Positions 16,731-25,363 of a stretch of DNA of 64,000 bases are shown one piece after another (the first letter of the stretch is position 1; every line of letters begins with the position of its first letter). Origin of the DNA: Diplocloster modestus. Its GTDB lineage: Bacteria; Bacillota; Clostridia; Lachnospirales; Lachnospiraceae. The position numbers and the translations under genes are program-made. The stretch covers positions 1-64,000 of the forward strand of contig NZ_JAHQCX010000010.1 of the NCBI RefSeq assembly GCF_019042245.1, given 5' to 3'. The notes under the pieces are model-generated. The model made no database searches. It saw nothing but the letters and a program-made list of their open reading frames with translations, and was not told the DNA's origin.

Positions 16731-17771
16731 TTATTTGTAATCAGCGATATTGTCAGGGGTTACTGCAACCAGTTCCTGATTAAAGTCTTTCTCAAACTGT
16801 CCGCCGTCGATGACCGCGATACAGGTATCCACTAACTTCTGTCCGGTTCCGGTCGGGTTCTGGTCTACGGTGAACTGATAGATCGTTGCTTCGCTGATTT
16901 TGTTCAGCGCTTCGTCTGTGGCATCCACACCGGCGATGATGTATTTTTCCGGATCGGTCATCTGGTTCGCCTTAAATGCCTCGTATGCGCCAAGAGCCGC
17001 TCCGTCACTGACTCCGCATACGATTCTAAGTTCCGGATGTGCCTGCAGGAAGTTCTCGGTCGCGGTCATACCTTCCGTCTGATCCGCTGCAGTGGCATCC
17101 GCCACGAATTCCACATTCGGGGCATTTTCCTGAACCCCTTCCATAATTCCCACTTTTCTTTGGATAACGGATTCCAGCAGATCGTAATTTAAGGTTCCCG
17201 CTTCGATCTTCTCATCGGTTCCCCATTTATCCGCGATCCATTTTCCAACTGCAAGGCCCTGGGTATATCCCAGCTGATATTCATCCGCACCGATATATGC
17301 GTCATAGCCGTCAACTTTTGAAGTATGGCACACAACTGCGATCCCCGCGTCTTTGGCTTCTTTTACCACGGGAGCCAGAGCGGTGGGGTCTACTGCAGTT
17401 ACGATGATTCCATTGACACCGGCCTGGATGAAGTTTTCAAGCGCCGCCACCTGGGTCTCAGATGAGTTGTTGGCGTCGTTGACGATCAGCTCACCGCCCA
17501 CTGCGTCTACCGCTTTCTGCGCGGAGGCTACCATGTCGATGAAGAACTGTCCGGACATGGTAAGCACGGAGATGCCGATCTTATAGCTTCCGCCCTTTGC
17601 CTCGCCTTCGCCGGCCTTCGCTTCATCGCCGGCTGCGGTTGCCGCCGGCGCGGCTTCTTCTTTTCCCGCTTCCGATGCCGGTTCCTTTGCTTCTTCTTTG
17701 CTGCCGCATCCAGCCAGCATGGAAACTGCCATGGTCATGCATAATAATACGCTTAATAATTTCTTTTTCAT
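16731..17771 (-). CDS. Sugar-binding lipoprotein of the ABC transporter (RbsB-type)
   Basis: A 346-residue periplasmic-binding-protein-like lipoprotein. The N-terminus MKKKLLSVLLCMTMAVSMLAGCG has a lipobox (LAGC), so Cys22 is the lipid anchor. An Ala/Glu/Lys-rich linker (25-65) leads to the type I binding fold (YKIGISVLTMSGQFFIDMVASA is its first strand and helix). The family captures pentoses, hexoses or autoinducer-like sugars for CUT2 transporters. It is the first transporter gene after the LacI-type regulator, separated by 61 bases without an obvious promoter, so both likely share one transcript. Confidence 0.93.
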   Translation of the reverse strand: MKKKLLSVLLCMTMAVSMLAGCGSKEEAKEPASEAGKEEAAPAATAAGDEAKAGEGEAKGGSYKIGISVLTMSGQFFIDMVASAQKAVDAVGGELIVNDANNSSETQVAALENFIQAGVNGIIVTAVDPTALAPVVKEAKDAGIAVVCHTSKVDGYDAYIGADEYQLGYTQGLAVGKWIADKWGTDEKIEAGTLNYDLLESVIQRKVGIMEGVQENAPNVEFVADATAADQTEGMTATENFLQAHPELRIVCGVSDGAALGAYEAFKANQMTDPEKYIIAGVDATDEALNKISEATIYQFTVDQNPTGTGQKLVDTCIAVIDGGQFEKDFNQELVAVTPDNIADYK

Positions 17772-17832
17772 TTCATATCCTCCTTGGATTGTTTTTGGTT
17801 TATATCAATCTCGCCTGTGGAGATTCATATCA

Positions 17833-18846
17833 TTAATTCGTCGTGTCCCGTATGACCAGTTCCCCGTCATAAATTACCTGATGGTCGATTTCTTCCCCGT
17901 TGATTCTGGCAATGACGATCTCTCCGGCCTTTTGTCCCAGTTTCCGGATCGGCTGCGCGATCGTGGTGAGGGACGGTTCGATCAGCTCGCTTAGAGAAAT
18001 ATTATCGTATCCCACTACATTGATCTCTTCCGGTATCCGCACGCCTTCCCTTCTCAACTGCAGCAGGCATCCGATCGCAATCGTATCGATGGCCGCCATG
18101 ATCGCGTCCGGCCGCCTGCCAAGCCTCAGATAATGCTTGGCCGCCCGTCTTCCGAGCCTGATGTAATCCGGTTCGTGCTCATGCTCGATCCGGTAGATAA
18201 ATTCCTGCTTCACAGGAAGCCCGCAGTCCTTTAACCCCTGCAGGTATCCCTGATAACGCTCTTCTATGACAGCGATATCTTCCGTGTTCCGGATATACCC
18301 TATATTACGTTTGCCCCGTTCGAACAGATAATGTACCGCCTTGCGGGTACTGTTATAGCCGTCTGTCAATACATAGGAGATTCCTTCATTCTTTTGAAAG
18401 ATCCGGTCCATGAAAACCACCGGTATTTTATCCGATATTTCCTGGAGATAACAGATCGTTTTTTCATTTATCTGGTAAGTATTGTAAATAATACCGTCCA
18501 CATTTCTGCGAAGCAGTTCTTCAATGTACTCTTCCTCGGAATTGGAATGCCGCTCCGTATTGCAGACCAGCACCATATATCCGTGGGCCAGGGCGATATC
18601 TTCCACTCCCCGGAACATTTCACTGTAAAACATATTACTGTATTCCGGTACCAGCATCGCGATGGTTTTGGTTTTCCCGGTCCGGATTCCCTGGGCAAAA
18701 TAGCTGGGGGAATAATTCAATTCCCGGATAGCCCGTTCGATTGCTGTTCTGGTCTTTTCCTTCACGGAATCCGGATGATTTAAAACCCGGGACACGGTAG
18801 ATTTTGAAACCCCCGCCCGCTTCGCCACATCAAATATCGTTGCCAT
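17833..18846 (-). CDS. LacI-family transcriptional regulator
   Basis: A 337-residue repressor. Residues 1-55 are the LacI-type helix-turn-helix with hinge (MATIFDVAKRAGVSKSTVSR), followed by a sugar-binding core (TIAMLVPEYSNMFYSEMFRG onward). It heads the sugar transporter operon: the binding-protein gene follows after 61 bases. Two copies of a pseudo-palindromic operator flank the likely promoter upstream, so it is probably autoregulated and controls uptake in response to the imported sugar. Confidence 0.93.
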   Translation of the reverse strand: MATIFDVAKRAGVSKSTVSRVLNHPDSVKEKTRTAIERAIRELNYSPSYFAQGIRTGKTKTIAMLVPEYSNMFYSEMFRGVEDIALAHGYMVLVCNTERHSNSEEEYIEELLRRNVDGIIYNTYQINEKTICYLQEISDKIPVVFMDRIFQKNEGISYVLTDGYNSTRKAVHYLFERGKRNIGYIRNTEDIAVIEERYQGYLQGLKDCGLPVKQEFIYRIEHEHEPDYIRLGRRAAKHYLRLGRRPDAIMAAIDTIAIGCLLQLRREGVRIPEEINVVGYDNISLSELIEPSLTTIAQPIRKLGQKAGEIVIARINGEEIDHQVIYDGELVIRDTTN

Positions 18847-18888
18847 TGCATTCCTCTGCTCTTCTTTGTCCTGGGTCGGCTCGTTTAT

Positions 18889-18900
18889 GGGAACATTCCC
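18889..18900. promoter_or_regulatory. Operator O1 of the LacI-family regulator
   Basis: GGGAACATTCCC lies 43 bp upstream of the regulator start codon and is the exact reverse complement of the site at 18957-18968. The match extends to AATGGGAACATTCCCAA with one outer mismatch at this copy. It is the proximal member of an operator pair. Confidence 0.65.
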
Positions 18901-18956
18901 AATTTAGACTAAAAAAAAAGTTAGTAATACTGTATATATTATGAGTATTTTTATTT

Positions 18957-18968
18957 GGGAATGTTCCC
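18957..18968. promoter_or_regulatory. Operator O2 of the LacI-family regulator
   Basis: GGGAATGTTCCC, the reverse complement of O1. Centre-to-centre distance is 68 bp, roughly six and a half helical turns. The promoter of the operon probably lies between (18901-18956, AT-rich). The remaining intergenic DNA up to 19211 is AT-rich with no gene seen. Confidence 0.65.
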
Positions 18969-19211
18969 ATTTCTTATGGTTTTATCATAGCAGACACCAT
19001 TTATGTTGTCAATTCCAAAATTATTTTTCATCATTTTCCCTATTTTTTAATCCGAATTCGGTTGAAATCTTTCCGATTTTTGTTCTTTTTTCACAAAATT
19101 TCACAATTTTTTGTTTTTGTCCCATCGGATTCCATCCCCCATCTCCTCCTGGAATCTTTCTCATTTTACACGGATTATCCACCGCTTAAATCAACTCATG
19201 GCACCAAAAAA

Positions 19212-19330
19212 GGGGCTTTAAAAAACTCGATATATTATCGATTTTAAGTAAAACAATCCCGCTAAAACCTGGATTTACCGTGGCTATGGCGGGATGTTTT
19301 TTGTTCTGAGAGGAGTTTTTTTAAAGCCCC
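19212..19330. repeat. Nested palindrome downstream of secDF
   Basis: The outer arms GGGGCTTTAAAAAACTC (19212-19228) and GAGTTTTTTTAAAGCCCC (19313-19330) enclose inner arms AAAACAATCCCGC (19250-19262) and GCGGGATGTTTT (19289-19300). The inner hairpin resembles a terminator for minus-strand secDF; the outer 17-bp inverted repeats give a MITE-like look. It is non-coding. Confidence 0.65.
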
Positions 19331-19382
19331 CTCACTTTCCTAAATTACCATGGGTGTTCCTCGCACCGGGCTTTCAGGCCCG

Positions 19383-21563
19383 TTACTTCACCGTACTCTT
19401 TGCGCGGCTCCTAAACTCTTTCCAGGATACCCACAGCGGTCCGGCGACGCAGACAGAGGAATAGCATCCGCTGATAATCCCCACCAGCAGAGGCAGGGAA
19501 AATACCCGGATGGACTCTATGTGATAAACCAGGGAAAAGACTAACACGACCGCCACGCAGATTGCCGTGGTGACTGCGGTCTTTACCGAACGTCCGATGG
19601 TCTCCGTAATACTGCGGTCTACCAGCGCGCACAGGGATTCTTTCTTTCCGGTGTTCTGCTTTTTTATATTTTCCCGAATCCGGTCGTAGAGAACGATGGT
19701 ATCATTGATGGAATAACCGATAATGGTCAGGGTCACCGCCACAAAAGCGTCGTTGACCGGTATCCGGAACACTCCAAAAACGAAGAATACCAGGATCACG
19801 TCATGAAGCAGGGCCGCGACTGCGGATACCCCGGCCGACAGTCCAGACAGGGACTGAAAACGCACCCAGATATACACGATGATAAAAAGCGCGGACAGCG
19901 CGATGGCCAGCACAGAGTTCTTAAGCGCTTTTGCCCCTATGTATGGTTCCACGGCAAAGGTTTCCGACAGCTCGTATTGGGTATCGCTTAATTGATTGAT
20001 CTCCTCGGATACTTTTTTCTGATCATCCGGGCTGATTCCCTCGTTTCCGGCCAGGGTCAGCACCAGCTTCTTATCCCCGGTAGCGGAATCCTCAGATGTC
20101 TGTACACTGACCGGGCGCCCGAGGACTTTATTCGCCGATTCTTTGATCTTTTCCGTATCCGCGTCGCCTGTATACGTATATTTTAAGACAACCCCTCCGG
20201 TGAACTGGGTATCCAGCTTCACACCGTTTACCGCCGTGATCGCCCCGCCGATGAGAAGGACGCAGGCCGTAAAGAGAAAAACCCATTTTCTCTTTTCCGC
20301 GAACCGGATCATTTTCCGTTCTTTTTTCTTGCGGAAGAGTTTTTCTTTGCTGCATTTATCATAACGGATTACAGATTCCAGCATAAATCTGGACATCCAG
20401 ACACCAGCCAGCAGGTTAATGATAACACCGGTAAACAGGGTATAACCAAAGCTCAGCATGGTTCCCGAACCAAAGATCATCAGGATCACCGCCACCGCCG
20501 CTGTCGTCAGATTGCCGTCCAGCACAGAGGAGAACGCGTTGTGATAACCTTTCTTCACAGCGCTTCGGATACTGGACCCGGTCTTTAGTTCCTCCCCGAT
20601 CCGCTCACTGATAATAATATTGGCATCCACCGCCATGCCCACGGAGAGGATCAGTCCGGCGATACCCGGCAGCGTCAGCGTATACTGCGGTATGGATAGG
20701 GCCAGGATCTGAAGGCACATCTGAAATACCAGGGTCAGGCAGCTGATCACTCCGGGCAGCCGGTAAATGCTGATCATGAAAATAATCACCAGCAGAATCG
20801 CTACGATAGAAGCGGTTACCATTGCTTTTAAAGCCTGGCTCCCAAGTGTCGGGCTGATGGTATTATAATTGCTGGTCTCCATCGAGAACGGCAGGGCGCC
20901 GGAATTGATCTTATCCGACAAAGCCTTGGCCTCCTCATAATCCGCCATGCCGTTGATCACGGCCTGCCCTCCGCTGATCGCCTGTTTGACTTTGGGATTC
21001 GATATCATCTGTTCATCCATATAGATCCCCATCTGTTGTCCGACCAGATTCTGCGTGGCCTTTGCAAAGGCTTTCGCTCCGGTCGAATCAAACTGGAGCT
21101 CTACCTCATACTCGCCGGTCTGGGTATTCCGCGTAACGGAGCTGTCCGCTACGTTCTGCCCCTCCACCAGGACATTTCCCTGCGGGTCCCGGAAGGTTAG
21201 TTTCGCGGTCTCCCCTAATTCAGAGATCGCCTGTTCCGGATTAAATTCTTTTTCGTCGGATTTCCACGGGAAACGCACGATTATATGCCCTTCACTTTTA
21301 TCGACAGTCACTTCCCGGTCCGTTATGTTCTGGGCGTCCAGCCTGCTCTCCATGACATTTCGCGCCGCTTCCATCTGTTTTTCCGATGGAACCCCGGTTA
21401 CCCCAACCGGTTCAAACACCGCTTCCACTCCGCCACGGATATCAATACCAAAACGCATATCCCGGATACCTTTCACGTCACTGCCCGCTCCGAAAATAGT
21501 TAACAAAAGAAAGCCTGCAATGAGTATCATCGCAAACCATATATGATTTTTTTTATCTTTCAA
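19383..21563 (-). CDS. secDF: Fused protein translocase subunit SecDF
   Basis: A 726-residue membrane protein in which SecD (about 1-415) and SecF (about 425-726) are joined. SecD features are the first helix, the DIRGGVEAVFEP motif, the P1 domain (EYEVELQFDSTGAKAFA) and six-helix core with GMAVDANIIISERI. SecF shows LDTQFTGGVVLKY and GYSINDTIVLYDRIREN. It uses proton motive force to help SecYEG move proteins across the membrane. The start is TTG at 21563 with GGAGGAACCGTACC upstream. A small membrane protein gene precedes it by 43 bases and is likely co-transcribed. Fusion of the two subunits is common in Clostridia. Confidence 0.93.
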   Translation of the reverse strand: MKDKKNHIWFAMILIAGFLLLTIFGAGSDVKGIRDMRFGIDIRGGVEAVFEPVGVTGVPSEKQMEAARNVMESRLDAQNITDREVTVDKSEGHIIVRFPWKSDEKEFNPEQAISELGETAKLTFRDPQGNVLVEGQNVADSSVTRNTQTGEYEVELQFDSTGAKAFAKATQNLVGQQMGIYMDEQMISNPKVKQAISGGQAVINGMADYEEAKALSDKINSGALPFSMETSNYNTISPTLGSQALKAMVTASIVAILLVIIFMISIYRLPGVISCLTLVFQMCLQILALSIPQYTLTLPGIAGLILSVGMAVDANIIISERIGEELKTGSSIRSAVKKGYHNAFSSVLDGNLTTAAVAVILMIFGSGTMLSFGYTLFTGVIINLLAGVWMSRFMLESVIRYDKCSKEKLFRKKKERKMIRFAEKRKWVFLFTACVLLIGGAITAVNGVKLDTQFTGGVVLKYTYTGDADTEKIKESANKVLGRPVSVQTSEDSATGDKKLVLTLAGNEGISPDDQKKVSEEINQLSDTQYELSETFAVEPYIGAKALKNSVLAIALSALFIIVYIWVRFQSLSGLSAGVSAVAALLHDVILVFFVFGVFRIPVNDAFVAVTLTIIGYSINDTIVLYDRIRENIKKQNTGKKESLCALVDRSITETIGRSVKTAVTTAICVAVVLVFSLVYHIESIRVFSLPLLVGIISGCYSSVCVAGPLWVSWKEFRSRAKSTVK

Positions 21564-21606
21564 GGTACGGTTCCTCCAATTTTTATTTTCCTAATAATTA
21601 ATAAAA

Positions 21607-22035
21607 TCAGATAAAAACCGCACGTTTTTTTCCATCCGACCGGTGTATGATAAAGACCTGATTCATCAGAACACATAAGAATGTAAGGCAGACAGAGCGT
21701 ATCCATAGAAAAATGTTATAGATACGTCCTAACAGGAATTCCATCGACAACAGCAACAGAGCGGCCAGTAAACCGTCAAAGAAGAATTCTTCATCCCGTT
21801 GTGACAAAGGGTTTGTAATTCTCCCGTTCCCCTCCTGTTCCTGCATGCCCATTGTAATCTCCATGGGAGATACCACGGTAAATATCGGAGTTCTCTGATA
21901 ACTGTAAGCAAAAATCTGCGTATCCTCCGAAACGGCAGCGTAAGTCCCCGCTTCAGAACCTGTCCCGGTTTTCACCAGGGCAAGCAGAACGAAAACCAAA
22001 ACCATATAAAGAATCATGCTTCCAGACTTTTTCAT
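21607..22035 (-). CDS. Small membrane protein, unidentified
   Basis: A protein of 142 residues from ATG 22035 (MKKSGSMILYMVLVFVLLAL), with AAAGGA nine bases upstream; the in-frame ATG at 22059 has no such site. It has an N-terminal membrane helix or signal anchor, an extracytoplasmic segment of about 60 residues (TYAAVSEDTQIFAYSYQRTP), two further hydrophobic stretches (GLLAALLLLSMEFLLG and SVCLTFLCVLMNQVFII) and a basic tail. I do not recognise the family. Close spacing to secDF suggests one transcript and perhaps a role at the membrane. Confidence 0.7.
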   Translation of the reverse strand: MKKSGSMILYMVLVFVLLALVKTGTGSEAGTYAAVSEDTQIFAYSYQRTPIFTVVSPMEITMGMQEQEGNGRITNPLSQRDEEFFFDGLLAALLLLSMEFLLGRIYNIFLWIRSVCLTFLCVLMNQVFIIHRSDGKKRAVFI

Positions 22036-22134
22036 AGCGTCGCATCCTTTGCCAGACATAGAGCAGTTCCGCTTCCTTAACTCTACTTACTCGTTTTATT
22101 ATATTTTATTTCAAGCGGTTTTGCAAACTATTTT

Positions 22135-22152
22135 GGCGGTCTTTTGACCGCC
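22135..22152. terminator. Short GC hairpin in the gap before the lipoprotein gene
   Basis: GGCGGTC and GACCGCC pair around TTTT and are followed on the plus strand by GGTCTTTTT. No plus-strand gene ends here, so it may block antisense read-through or belong to an unrecognised leader. The rest of 22036-22316 shows nothing else. Confidence 0.35.
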
Positions 22153-22316
22153 GGTCTTTTTACTGGCATGCAAGGTACGCAGCACGAATCGTTCTCCCCT
22201 TTCTCCAATCAGCTTCCCAATTGACATCCCTGTTCCTATCCGCTAAGATTAAAACAGACACACGGCTCACAGATCCCGTACCCCTAAAAAACCTCATACC
22301 TAAAGGAGGACCTAAT

Positions 22317-22904
22317 ATGAGACGCTCCAGTATCCTAATACCACTCTGCCTTATCCTGGCAGCAACTGCCTGCGGCCCGGCTTCCAAAACCCCCGCCTAC
22401 AGCTATGGCGGTGAGACCGAATATACCGTAGATGACCGAAGTCTGATTCTGGAGGACATACCGGCATCTGCCGCGGAAGAGACCGTAATCCTTGAATTTT
22501 TATATACAATACAGGGGGAATTCGATAAAAAGAAAGAGATCCTGGCGGATATCGAACCGCATAACATCTCCATCGATAATGAAAAAGACAATTTTAACGA
22601 CGGTATTTACCTCAAGACCTACACCGTACACCAGATCGACACCTTAACTCCGGAGCAATATAAAGAGCCAAAGTCAGAGAATGGCTCCGAGAATCCTCTC
22701 TGCTACTATGGAATCGGGGATGAGATCGAACAATTTAAGCTAACCGACTATGCTGTCATCCACGTAAAATTCTCCTGGGATTATTCAGAAAAAATGTTGG
22801 AAAATGGCCCCCAATGGGGCCCCGGTGAACACGAGCGAAGCTTCCTTGTAGGAAAATCCAAAGACGATAAAAATTACAAAATCTACAGTTTCGGTATTAT
22901 GTAA
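22317..22904 (+). CDS. Putative lipoprotein, unidentified
   Basis: A 195-residue protein from ATG 22317 (AAAGGAGGACCTAAT precedes it; the longer frame to 22221 is not supported). The N-terminus RRSSILIPLCLILAATACG is a lipoprotein signal with the lipobox ATAC. The mature part starts with an SK/Pro/Tyr linker and a helix-plus-strand domain (VILEFLYTIQGEFDKKKEIL, then VIHVKFSWDY) of the kind found in small NTF2-like extracellular domains. I cannot name the family. It stands alone and convergent to the MATE gene. Confidence 0.75.
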   Translation: MRRSSILIPLCLILAATACGPASKTPAYSYGGETEYTVDDRSLILEDIPASAAEETVILEFLYTIQGEFDKKKEILADIEPHNISIDNEKDNFNDGIYLKTYTVHQIDTLTPEQYKEPKSENGSENPLCYYGIGDEIEQFKLTDYAVIHVKFSWDYSEKMLENGPQWGPGEHERSFLVGKSKDDKNYKIYSFGIM

Positions 22905-22924
22905 TCCAGAACTTTAATAACTAT

Positions 22925-24295
22925 CTAGCCTTTTCTTCCGGCTCTCAAACGGCGCAAAAACCGAATCATCACGACTCCGGCCAGTGCCGCCATAAATACT
23001 TCCGTCAGTGCCTGCGCAAAGGGAAGGCCATAAAGAGGAAATAGAAAGTTCAGAAGATACATAAACGGAATCTCCAAAACCGGTTTTCTCATGATCGCAA
23101 AGATCAGGGATTCCTTGCCCATTCCCACCGCCTGGAACGTACTCACACACAGGAAATCAATAGCCAGAAACGGCTGCGCAAGACAGAATCCCCTCAGGAA
23201 AAGGGAGCCGAAGGCCACGGTATCCGCATCCTCGATAAAGAACCGGACCAGTGGATTTGACGCAAAAAACATCACGGCCGCAGTCACGATCAGCAGACAC
23301 TCCGCTATTTTCATGGTAAATCCCATGGCCGCCTTCATACGCTTCGTATTGCCGCTGGCGAAATTATAGCTGATCAGCGGCATGACGCCCTGGGCCAGCC
23401 CCATAGCCAGATACATAGGCACCATATTGATCTTAGAGCAAATGCCAATAGCAGCAAGCACGGAAGCCCCAAACGGCGCCGCCAGATTATTCAGCACCGT
23501 ACTTCCTATCACATTTAACAAATTCTGAATCGCCGCCGGAATACCCACGGTACAAACGCCGAACACCACATTGCGCCGCAGCTTAAACGACCGCGGTGAT
23601 ATGCTGACGCAGCTTTTCCCACGCTTCACCATCAGATAAACCAAAAAATAAACAAGAGCAAAACAATTCGAGATACAGGTCGCCAGTCCCGCCCCCTCTG
23701 CCCCCATATGAAATCCCCAGGGCAGCACAAAAATAGGGTCCAGCGCGATATTCAAAAGGCAGCCGCTCATCGTACCGATACTGGCATTTACAGAAGCGCC
23801 CTCCGAACGGATCATATAGGCCATCACCACATTCAGAATAGCCGGGACCGCTCCGATCGTCACCGTCCAGTCCAGATACGCGCTGGTAGCCGTGATCGTA
23901 TCCACCCCCGCTCCCAGCAGTCCTAACAGCCCGGGCCGGAACACGGTACACAACAGGGAAAACAAGATCCCGCAGATCAGCGCACCGTAAAACCCGAACG
24001 CCGAACTCAACCGGACCGTCTCTATATCTTTTCTCCCCAGAGAACGGCTCATCATACTGGAGCTGCCCACCCCGAACAGATTATTCACTGCATTAAAAGC
24101 CAGCAGCGCCGGAGCCGCCAGCGTAACCGCCGCCGTCTGCACCGGTGCATTCAGCAAGCCGACAAAATACGTATCCGCCATACTGTATATCACCGTGACC
24201 AGCGAACTGATAATCGTCGGAACCGACAACGCAGCAACTGCCCTTGGTATTGGTTCATGCTCAAAAATTGCCTCTTTTTCGACTGAAACTGCCAT
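22925..24295 (-). CDS. MATE-family efflux transporter
   Basis: A 456-residue, twelve-helix exporter of the MATE/DinF superfamily. The N-terminus has the family pattern PIPRAVAALSVPTIISSLVT followed by YSMADTYFVGLL. The second half repeats the first (GVCTVGIPAAIQNLLNVIGS). Such proteins exchange sodium or protons for cationic drugs or metabolites. The start has GGGGAG eight bases upstream. It is separated from the glycyl radical activase gene by a long hairpin (24383-24483), so it is likely transcribed separately. The substrate cannot be predicted. Confidence 0.92.
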   Translation of the reverse strand: MAVSVEKEAIFEHEPIPRAVAALSVPTIISSLVTVIYSMADTYFVGLLNAPVQTAAVTLAAPALLAFNAVNNLFGVGSSSMMSRSLGRKDIETVRLSSAFGFYGALICGILFSLLCTVFRPGLLGLLGAGVDTITATSAYLDWTVTIGAVPAILNVVMAYMIRSEGASVNASIGTMSGCLLNIALDPIFVLPWGFHMGAEGAGLATCISNCFALVYFLVYLMVKRGKSCVSISPRSFKLRRNVVFGVCTVGIPAAIQNLLNVIGSTVLNNLAAPFGASVLAAIGICSKINMVPMYLAMGLAQGVMPLISYNFASGNTKRMKAAMGFTMKIAECLLIVTAAVMFFASNPLVRFFIEDADTVAFGSLFLRGFCLAQPFLAIDFLCVSTFQAVGMGKESLIFAIMRKPVLEIPFMYLLNFLFPLYGLPFAQALTEVFMAALAGVVMIRFLRRLRAGRKG

Positions 24296-24382
24296 TTCCT
24301 CTACTCCCCTATTCTATTCCTAAACTCCTCCACATCATCACATAATGCCGCCTTGCAGCCCGTCCCCAAATACCACCAAAAC

Positions 24383-24483
24383 AGGAGCGGACTGGAGCAG
24401 GCCGGAAGCAAAGCCCCAAAAGAAGCGGGCGCCAAATCGCTTCTTTTGGGGCTTCGCTGCCGACCTGTCCCAGCCCGCTTCTG
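24383..24483 (-). terminator. Long hairpin at the 3' end of the dehydratase operon
   Basis: A 16-bp perfect stem, AGCCCCAAAAGAAGCG (24412-24427) with its reverse complement (24438-24453), is extended on both sides by imperfect pairing to about 100 nt. It immediately follows the stop codon of the activase gene on the minus strand and probably ends the dual-dehydratase transcript. Confidence 0.7.
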
Positions 24484-24492
24484 CCCCTCCTA

Positions 24493-25290
24493 TTATCCTC
24501 CAATCTGCACATCCAGCCCGGTAGTCTTCGCCACTTCGAACAGCTCCTGCATCCGGTCATTCTCCGGCGGCACGATATTCGGCAGCAGATACTCCCTGCT
24601 CAGCTGTCCATACTTATCCTGACCAAGTCTGTGATAGGGCAGCAGATGAATTCTCTTCACTCCAGGCAGCGAACGTGCAAACTGGGCGATCTCCAGGATC
24701 TCCTCCGGCGTATCATTGAAGGTTGGAATTACTGGAACCCGGATGATCAGATTCTGTCCTGTTTCGGCGATCTTCCTGGCGTTTTCCAGTATTCTCCCGT
24801 TACTCTGGGAGGTGTACAGCTTATGCTTCGCCTCATTGATGTGTTTGATGTCCATCAGGAATACATCCAGATACGGAAGGATCTTGTCCCGGATCATATC
24901 AAAGTCTGCAAATCCTGTGGATTCCAGCGCGGTGCTGATCCCCGCCTCTTTTGCCGCCTGAAGCAAGGCACTCGCGAAATCCGGCTGCACTAATGCTTCT
25001 CCACCGGATAATGTAAGACCTCCCCTGGAGCGCCAGAAATGAGCACGGTCTTTTAAGACCTCATCCATCACTTCCTCCACCGTCACATCCCGTCCAATGG
25101 TTTTTTCCATACCGTCCACTAGCATCGTCTCGATCTGATGACTTTGAGATTCCGGATTACAACACCACTTGCACCGCAGCGGACACCCCTTCAGGAATAC
25201 AATTGTACGGATTCCCGGACCGTCGTGGATGGAAAATTTCTGGATGTCGAATATTCTGCCTGTCTGGCTGCTAATGCTTGTGTCCATCAT
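24493..25290 (-). CDS. Glycyl radical enzyme activase (radical SAM), short form
   Basis: A 265-residue radical SAM enzyme. The cluster motif is in GCPLRCKWCCNPES (Cys-X3-Cys-X2-Cys), preceded by FSIHDGPGIRT, the hallmark of glycyl radical activases. The TLSGGEAL and DIKHINEAKHK motifs follow. It installs the glycyl radical on the dehydratase encoded 73 bases upstream. Many dehydratase-type activases contain an inserted ferredoxin-like domain with two further 4Fe-4S clusters after the SAM motif; here the chain passes directly from NPESQSHQIETMLVDG to the EVMDEVL helix, so the insertion is absent, as in PflA. ATG at 25290 has AGGAG upstream. Confidence 0.92.
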   Translation of the reverse strand: MMDTSISSQTGRIFDIQKFSIHDGPGIRTIVFLKGCPLRCKWCCNPESQSHQIETMLVDGMEKTIGRDVTVEEVMDEVLKDRAHFWRSRGGLTLSGGEALVQPDFASALLQAAKEAGISTALESTGFADFDMIRDKILPYLDVFLMDIKHINEAKHKLYTSQSNGRILENARKIAETGQNLIIRVPVIPTFNDTPEEILEIAQFARSLPGVKRIHLLPYHRLGQDKYGQLSREYLLPNIVPPENDRMQELFEVAKTTGLDVQIGG

Positions 25291-25363
25291 TTTTCTCCTG
25301 TCTGCTTTCTATCTTTTCCCAGCGCTTATCTGACAGGTACTCCCTGTCTATTTTCACTTTTTG

